Both the position numbers and the translations under genes were made by a program. The notes beneath the pieces were generated by a model. That model did not search any database. It had not been told where the DNA came from and worked only from the letters and a program-made list of their open reading frames with translations. Of a DNA stretch of 9,137 bases, positions 5,636 through 9,137 are shown one piece after another (within the stretch, counting starts at the first letter, position 1; each line of letters opens with the position of its first letter). Where the stretch lies: assembly GCA_007279775.1 (NCBI GenBank), contig QYPD01000042.1:1-9137 (forward strand), read 5' to 3'. The DNA comes from Spirochaetia bacterium. GTDB taxonomy: Bacteria; Patescibacteriota; Minisyncoccia; UBA6257; UBA9933.

Positions 5636-6415
5636 ATGGAATACGCACGCTTAAGCGATACGGTAAAAATAAAAAAAATTTCCGAAACTGATAGAGAAGG
5701 CGTTTTTGAAGTTGAAGGGCTTTACACCGGATACGGCCTCACTTTGGGCAACGCTTTGCGGAGAGCGCTTCTTTCTTCTTTGCCCGGCGCCGCAGTCACG
5801 CAGATAAAAATTAAGGGAGCGGAGCATGAATTTTCCACTCTCCCGGGAATTTTGGAAGATATTGTTGAAATAACGTTAAACCTTAAAAAAGTTCGTTTTC
5901 GTTTTTACGCTTCCGAACCGCAGATTTTAACTTTAAGAATTAAGGGAGAAAAAGAAATTACGGCCGCCGATATAAAAGCTAACGCGCAAGTTGAGGTGGT
6001 TAATCCTGAAGCTCATATCGCTACTTTAACGGGTAAAAACGCGGAGTTGGAAATGGAAATTACGGTTGATAAGGGAGCAGGATATGTTCCGGCCGAAGCG
6101 CGTAAAACGGAAAAGCTTCCGATTAAAACGATTGCCGTGGACGCAATTTTTTCGCCCGTGGTTAAAGTTAATTTTTCCGTTGAAAACATGCGCGTCGGCG
6201 ACAAGACGGATTTCAACAGGCTCAAGCTTGTGATTGAAACCGACGGCAGCATTTATCCTTCAAGCGCTTTGCACAAAGCTTCAAATGTTTTGAAAGACCA
6301 TTTTGAAAAAATGGCCGGAATTGAAGTAATGGAAGAAGAAAAAGGGTCAGTCGTTGCGGAAGCCGAAGGAGAAAAAACAGGGAAAAAGGAGAAGAAGGTA
6401 AAAAAGAAAAAATAA
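5636..6415 (+). CDS. rpoA: DNA-directed RNA polymerase subunit alpha, lacking the C-terminal domain
   Basis: A 259-residue protein covering the alpha N-terminal domain, which dimerises and scaffolds assembly of beta and beta-prime. GYGLTLGNALRRALLSSLPGAAVT (in two parts, about 32-55), HEFSTLPGILEDI (about 64-76) and the closing GSIYPSSALHKASNVLKDHF helix are all present. After HFEKMAGIEV the family usually has a linker and a helix-hairpin-helix C-terminal domain of about 70 residues that binds UP elements and activators. Here only an acidic stretch and a KKEKKVKKKK tail follow. No coding trace of the missing domain is seen in the 110 bases to rplQ. ATG 5636 was chosen over TTG 5621, which lies in the repeat. 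The rpsD-rpoA-rplQ order is the common bacterial one. Confidence 0.96.
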   Translation: MEYARLSDTVKIKKISETDREGVFEVEGLYTGYGLTLGNALRRALLSSLPGAAVTQIKIKGAEHEFSTLPGILEDIVEITLNLKKVRFRFYASEPQILTLRIKGEKEITAADIKANAQVEVVNPEAHIATLTGKNAELEMEITVDKGAGYVPAEARKTEKLPIKTIAVDAIFSPVVKVNFSVENMRVGDKTDFNRLKLVIETDGSIYPSSALHKASNVLKDHFEKMAGIEVMEEEKGSVVAEAEGEKTGKKEKKVKKKK

Positions 6416-6525
6416 AGCAATACGAAAACACTAATCCGAATCTACAAATAAATTCGAATAAACACAAAAACGTATTCGTAGCCATTCGAAAATTCGGATA
6501 AGTTCGTAGATTGGGATTATATTTT
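6416..6525. repeat. Spacer repeat copy C (rpoA-rplQ)
   Basis: The third copy starts directly after the rpoA stop (TAA then AGCAATAC) and ends TTGGGATTATATTTT before the rplQ ATG. Bases 6475-6500 are identical to copy A, and the last 25 bases are nearly so. The pair ATCCGAAT/ATTCGGAT is kept, so the hairpin can form. It lacks the tandem duplication of copy A, so copies B and C show the single-unit length of about 110 bp. Confidence 0.85.
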
Positions 6526-6876
6526 ATGAAACATCTGAGCGGAGGCCGAAAATTTCATCGCAAAAAAGGGCAGCGGAAAGCCCTTTTTAAAAGCTTGGCG
6601 GGTAATTTCATTTTGAAAGAAAAAATGGAAACTACTGAAGCTAAAGCCAAAGAAGCCCGTTCCAGAGTGGAAAAATTAATCACTCTCGGGAAAAAACAGA
6701 ATTTAGCGAGTTTCAGAATTTTAATGTCCAGATTAAACAAGAAAGCCGCCGAGAAAGTTTATTTTGAATTGGCTCCGCGCTATAAAGAAAGGGAAGGCGG
6801 GTTTACCAGGATAACAAAAAGCGCTGTTCAAAGGAAAAAAGATGGAGCGAAAATGGCAATAATAGAGTTTGTGTAA
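6526..6876 (+). CDS. rplQ: 50S ribosomal protein L17 (bL17)
   Basis: A 116-residue basic protein of the large subunit near the exit-tunnel opening. The family N-terminus appears as MKHLSGGRKFHRKKGQRKALFKSL, here in a slightly altered form, followed by TTEAKAKEARSRVEKLITLGK and the end block LAPRYKEREGGFTRI with a terminal AIIEFV. Length is normal. ATG 6526 was chosen over TTG 6511, since the five extra codons belong to spacer repeat C. It is the last gene of the rpmF-nusB-rpsD-rpoA-rplQ unit: the intrinsic terminator stem begins inside its stop codon. Confidence 0.95.
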   Translation: MKHLSGGRKFHRKKGQRKALFKSLAGNFILKEKMETTEAKAKEARSRVEKLITLGKKQNLASFRILMSRLNKKAAEKVYFELAPRYKEREGGFTRITKSAVQRKKDGAKMAIIEFV

Positions 6877-6933
6877 AGCGGTGTGGGGGTTGACCCCGTA
6901 GTAGACCGAGCGCGGCAACGCTAGCCGCTTTTT
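6875..6933 (+). terminator. Branched intrinsic terminator after rplQ
   Basis: An outer stem AAAGCGG (6875-6881)/CCGCTTT (6925-6931) closes two inner hairpins, GGGG-TTGA-CCCC (6886-6897) and AGCG-cggcaa-CGCT (6909-6922), and runs into TTTTT (6929-6933). The outer stem starts within the rplQ stop codon. The three-way shape is unusual, but the stem and T-run position fit termination of the ribosomal block. Confidence 0.65.
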
Positions 6934-7033
6934 CTGAAATTGATATTTCATAGCACAAAAACAGATTTTTTGATAAAATAAATGACAAAGCAGAGGCGTT
7001 GTGAAAAGCGATGCGCTCGGCTCACTACGGGGT
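6893..7033. repeat. Inverted-repeat element between rplQ and tuf
   Basis: Two 21-base arms (6893-6913 and 7013-7033) match at 18 positions in inverted orientation; each has ACCCCGTAGT at the outer end and CCGAGCGC at the inner end, when read inwards. About 100 bases lie between them, with a small TGAAAT/ATTTCA hairpin (6935-6948) and no gene. The left arm is part of the terminator and the right arm runs into the -35 box of the tuf promoter. Confidence 0.7.
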
Positions 7034-7060
7034 TGACAATAATCAAATAAATAATATAAT
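7033..7060 (+). promoter_or_regulatory. Strong sigma70-type promoter of tuf
   Basis: TTGACA (7033-7038) and TATAAT (7055-7060) both match consensus perfectly and are 16 bases apart. Initiation near 7067 would give a leader of about 113 bases before the tuf ATG. The -35 box begins on the last base of the right arm of the inverted repeat. High expression fits the abundance of EF-Tu. Confidence 0.85.
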
Positions 7061-7099
7061 TAAAAGCGTCGCGTAAAAAAACGTAAAAAATAAAAAAAG

Positions 7100-7170
7100 T
7101 GAAACGTGAATCGTGAAATATGAAACAAACTGGCTTCAACAATGTTTCAAATTTCAAGTTTTAAGTTTCA
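7100..7170 (+). promoter_or_regulatory. Stem-loop in the tuf 5' leader
   Basis: Arms of 27 bases (7100-7126 and 7144-7170) pair at about 22 positions, with the best match GAAATATGAAAC/GTTTCAAATTTC, around a 17-base loop. They are made of reiterated GTGAAACGTGAA-like words. The hairpin ends nine bases before the ATG, so it could affect translation or RNA stability. It may also simply be a spacer repeat like those at other junctions; no known riboswitch is recognised. Confidence 0.55.
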
Positions 7171-7179
7171 AAAACAAAA

Positions 7180-8379
7180 ATGGCTGAAAAAGCAAAATTT
7201 GAAAGAAGTAAGCCGCACGTAAATGTCGGCACAATAGGGCACGTCGACCACGGCAAGACAACCTTGACCGCGGCGATCATGCACGTCCTTAAATTAAAAG
7301 GTCTTATCGACAAGGAAGAAGGGGTTAGTCAAATTGACAACGCGCCGGAAGAACAAGCGCGCGGAATTACGATCGCTTTGCATCACTCGGAATATCAGTC
7401 CGAAAAGAGGCACTATGCCCACATTGACGCTCCGGGCCACGCGGATTATATTAAAAACATGATAACCGGCGCGGCGCAGATGGATGGCGCGATTTTGGTT
7501 GTCGCCGCCACAGACGGCCCGATGCCCCAAACAAGAGAACACATTCTTTTGGCTTACCAGGTAGGCGTTCCGAATGTAATAGTTTTCTTGAATAAATGCG
7601 ATCAGGTTGATGACCCGGAACTTATCAGCTTGGTTGAAAGCGAAATTCGGGAACTTTTGAAAAAATATAATTTCCCCGGAGACGAAACTCCGATAATCCG
7701 GGGTTCGGCCCTCAAGGCTCTTGAGGCGAAATCCGCCGATGATGAAGCCGTGAAACCGATTTTGGAACTTATCAAAGCTCTTGATGATTATATTCCGGAA
7801 CCGAAGAGGGACATCGATAAGCCTTTCTTGATGCCGATCGAAGATATTTTCTCCATTGAAGGAAGGGGAACGGTTGTCACCGGAAGGGCGGAAAGGGGAA
7901 TCGTTAAAGTAAACGAAGAAGTTGAAATTGTCGGTCTTAAGCCGACACAGAAAACTGTCGTTACCGGGATTGAAATGTTCAACAAACTTCTTGATGAAGG
8001 AAAAGCGGGAGACAATGTTGGAATTTTGCTCCGCGGACTCAAGAAAGAAGATGTTGAGCGCGGCCAAGTTGTCGCCAAGCCCGGAAGCGTTACTCCGCAC
8101 ACCGAATTCACCGCGGAAGTTTACGTTTTGAGCAAAGAGGAAGGAGGCAGACACACACCGTTCTTCAAGGGTTATAAACCGCAATTCTACATCAGGACTA
8201 CCGATGTCACCGGAGAAACCGTTTTGCCGGAAGGCGTTGAAATGGTTATGCCGGGCGACACAGTAAACTTGACGATTAAACTCATAGCGCCGGTCGCTTT
8301 GGAAGAAAAACAAAGGTTCGCTATCCGCGAAGGAGGGAAAACAGTTGGCGCGGGTGCGGTAACAAAAATTATAAAATAG
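7180..8379 (+). CDS. tuf: Translation elongation factor Tu
   Basis: A 399-residue GTPase that delivers aminoacyl-tRNA to the ribosomal A site. All five G motifs are present: GHVDHGKT (20-27), RGITI (61-65), DAPGH (83-87, with the catalytic His87), NKCD (138-141) and GSALK (175-179). The beta-barrel domains 2 and 3 follow, with [13 protein letters not shown] in domain 2 and [15 protein letters not shown] and [10 protein letters not shown] in domain 3. Length is standard and no residue of the GTPase core is missing. Codons are richer in C and G than in neighbouring genes, as expected for a highly expressed gene. It has its own strong promoter and is followed by rpsJ after a 210-base structured spacer; fusA and rpsL/rpsG are not adjacent in the window. 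Confidence 0.98.
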   Translation: MAEKAKFERSKPHVNVGTIGHVDHGKTTLTAAIMHVLKLKGLIDKEEGVSQIDNAPEEQARGITIALHHSEYQSEKRHYAHIDAPGHADYIKNMITGAAQMDGAILVVAATDGPMPQTREHILLAYQVGVPNVIVFLNKCDQVDDPELISLVESEIRELLKKYNFPGDETPIIRGSALKALEAKSADDEAVKPILELIKALDDYIPEPKRDIDKPFLMPIEDIFSIEGRGTVVTGRAERGIVKVNEEVEIVGLKPTQKTVVTGIEMFNKLLDEGKAGDNVGILLRGLKKEDVERGQVVAKPGSVTPHTEFTAEVYVLSKEEGGRHTPFFKGYKPQFYIRTTDVTGETVLPEGVEMVMPGDTVNLTIKLIAPVALEEKQRFAIREGGKTVGAGAVTKIIK

Positions 8380-8382
8380 TTA

Positions 8383-8411
8383 CCTGCCTGCCCTGCCTAC
8401 CGGCAGGCAGG
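8383..8411. repeat. GC-rich hairpin repeat after tuf (possible terminator)
   Basis: CCTGCCTGCC (8383-8392) and GGCAGGCAGG (8402-8411) form a perfect 10-bp stem with a 9-base loop four bases after the tuf stop; alternative pairings run on to 8422. Only TTT follows, at 8422-8424, so termination would be weak. The composition is unlike its surroundings, which suggests a mobile palindromic repeat. Confidence 0.6.
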
Positions 8412-8441
8412 CGGTGGCAGGTTTGAAAAACATTGGACATG

Positions 8442-8588
8442 CCCAGTAGTGAAAACTCGACATAAGCTCGCCTCGCAAAATAAAAAATTTAATAAATTAT
8501 AAGGTCGTTATTATGATAAAAACATATTAAATTAAACAAAGATTATTCGGCTCGCTTTATTTTGCGCAGTCGAGTTTCTACTACTGGG
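8442..8588. repeat. Inverted repeat spanning the tuf-rpsJ spacer
   Basis: The arm CCCAGTAGTGAAAACTCGAC (8442-8461) and the reverse complement of GTCGAGTTTCTACTACTGGG (8569-8588) agree at 18 of 20 positions. A further CGCAAAATAAA block near the left arm (8474-8484) has its inverse at 8555-8565. The right arm ends one base before the rpsJ ATG. The intervening AT-rich stretch (about 8485-8550) holds no gene; TTATTATGATAA near 8508-8519 might include a -10 element but lacks a clear -35. Confidence 0.7.
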
Positions 8589-8589
8589 T

Positions 8590-8922
8590 ATGGCTAAAAA
8601 AAAGGAAGAGATTGAACAAGCCAAAATTAGGTTGCGGGTAAAATCGTACGACCACAAATTAATGGACAATTCTTTAAAGCAGATTATAGACATCGCTTTG
8701 AGGAATGGAGCTGAAGTGGTTGGTCCGATTCCTTTACCGACCGAATTCCGGAAGTACACGGTTAACCGCTCTACCTTTGTCCATAAAAATTCGCGCGAGC
8801 AATTTGAACTTCGTGTCCATAAACGCTTGATAGACATTTTAACTCCGAGCCAAAAAATAGTTGAAGCTTTGTCCAGCCTGACTTTGCCGGCAGGGGTTGA
8901 CATTGAGATTAAAATGGCGTAG
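8590..8922 (+). CDS. rpsJ: 30S ribosomal protein S10 (uS10, NusE)
   Basis: A 110-residue protein of the 30S head, which also acts as NusE with NusB in antitermination. IRLRVKSYDHKLMDNS at the start, VVGPIPLPTEFRKYTVNRS in the middle, and REQFELRVHKRLIDIL with AGVDIEIKMA at the end are the family blocks. There are about eight more residues (MAKKKEEI) at the N-terminus than in the E. coli protein. In many bacteria it heads the S10 operon with rplC next; here a strong terminator follows 79 bases after the stop, so it is probably a separate unit or read through with tuf. Its start lies directly against an inverted-repeat arm, with no ribosome-binding site. Confidence 0.96.
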   Translation: MAKKKEEIEQAKIRLRVKSYDHKLMDNSLKQIIDIALRNGAEVVGPIPLPTEFRKYTVNRSTFVHKNSREQFELRVHKRLIDILTPSQKIVEALSSLTLPAGVDIEIKMA

Positions 8923-8945
8923 AATATAGTTAGTGAGTGTGAATT

Positions 8946-8987
8946 TTCCTTGTTGCCAAGACGCAAGTCGCGGCAAAACTCAAGGAA
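8946..8987 (+). promoter_or_regulatory. Structured RNA hairpin downstream of rpsJ
   Basis: Nested stems TTCCTTG/CAAGGAA (8946-8952, 8981-8987), TTGCC/GGCAA (8953-8957, 8972-8976) and GAC/GTC (8960-8962, 8967-8969) close a GCAA tetraloop. It lies 23 bases after the rpsJ stop and 13 bases before the terminator. It could protect the 3' end of the mRNA or be part of an attenuator; no known RNA family is recognised. Confidence 0.5.
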
Positions 8988-9000
8988 TATTTATTCAGTT

Positions 9001-9025
9001 CCCCCCGCGCAAGCGGGGGGTTTTT
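9001..9025 (+). terminator. Rho-independent terminator after rpsJ
   Basis: A perfect 8-bp stem CCCCCCGC/GCGGGGGG with a GCAA tetraloop (9009-9012) is followed directly by TTTTT (9021-9025). This is a textbook intrinsic terminator ending the tuf-rpsJ side. Confidence 0.92.
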
Positions 9026-9031
9026 GCTATA

Positions 9032-9060
9032 TTGCGAAATTTAAATAAATTGGGCATAAT
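9032..9060 (+). promoter_or_regulatory. Possible promoter for a gene beyond the window
   Basis: TTGCGA (9032-9037) and CATAAT (9055-9060) are 17 bases apart, just past the terminator. The -10 box lies in the left arm of an inverted repeat. The boxes match consensus only in part and the downstream gene is not visible. Confidence 0.35.
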
Positions 9061-9133
9061 TATATTGCGGCTACGAACGAGCACTCACTAAGCAAAAAAA
9101 CTAGAGGTCACCATCGTAGCCGCATTATGCCCA
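9051..9133. repeat. Inverted repeat with a 6-base interruption at the window end
   Basis: TGGGCATAAT (9051-9060) plus GCGGCTACGA (9067-9076) is the exact inverse of 9114-9133, apart from six extra bases TATATT (9061-9066) in the left arm. The sequence continues CAGTAG to the window edge, giving the 11-mer ATGCCCAGTAG that also occurs at 8439-8449. The spacer carries CACTCACTAA (9082-9091), the inverse of 8930-8939. Confidence 0.7.
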
Positions 9134-9137
9134 GTAG

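Noticed and set aside
4759..6525. CRISPR array
   Set aside because: The repeats are about 110 bp, separated by whole genes, and contain no regular short repeat-spacer pattern.
6875..6931. A tRNA-like cloverleaf after rplQ
   Set aside because: It is only 57 bases with two inner hairpins, has no T-loop GTTCRA or CCA-type acceptor context, and the outer stem runs into a T-run, so a terminator fits better.
7294..8313. A 339-codon open frame antisense to tuf
   Set aside because: It lies fully within the strongly conserved EF-Tu gene, shows no recognisable domain, and arises from the codon bias of tuf on the other strand.
8930..9091. TTAGTGAGTG/CACTCACTAA as the ends of a mobile element carrying the terminator
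   Set aside because: Only ten bases pair, there is no gene or target-site duplication, and a chance match among many short repeats here cannot be excluded.

Overview
The window reads as chromosome from a streamlined bacterium of the Candidate Phyla Radiation (Patescibacteria, most like Parcubacteria). The signs are a short prolyl-tRNA synthetase with a four-cysteine insert, an RNA polymerase alpha subunit with no C-terminal domain, AT-rich spacers, no Shine-Dalgarno sequence at any start, spacers built from long inverted repeats, and a trace of a diversity-generating retroelement (DGR). The lineage is inferred from style; no 16S or tree is available here. All confident genes lie on the + strand.

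Left edge (1-923): a reading frame open from the window edge starts as the C-terminal half of the radical-SAM core of an MtaB-type tRNA methylthiotransferase. At a shared FLKENL stretch it changes into the C-terminal end of a DGR-type reverse transcriptase whose catalytic part is absent. Directly after it, on the opposite strand, lies an asparagine-codon-rich segment ending in FRCAR-stop, which has the signature of a DGR template repeat. This is either a rearranged, decaying DGR or a contig mis-join.

Housekeeping block 1 (924-4074): an S26 signal-peptidase-like membrane protein, then proS behind a promoter that appears to make a leaderless mRNA, then mreB. proS carries a 30-bp palindromic sequence inserted exactly in frame.

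Ribosomal/transcription block (4146-6876): rpmF (L32), nusB, rpsD (S4), rpoA and rplQ (L17), ending at a branched terminator. The three spacers nusB-rpsD, rpsD-rpoA and rpoA-rplQ are copies of one roughly 110-bp repeat that runs from the upstream stop to the downstream ATG. The first copy also encodes the last 16 residues of NusB.

Right block (6877-9137): tuf with a near-consensus promoter whose -35 box sits at the tip of a long inverted repeat, a hairpin-rich leader, then rpsJ (S10) and a strong intrinsic terminator. Another interrupted inverted repeat runs to the window end. The genes are core translation, transcription and cell-shape functions. What is unusual is the dense set of palindromic elements at nearly every gene junction, one of them inside a gene, and the DGR remnant.
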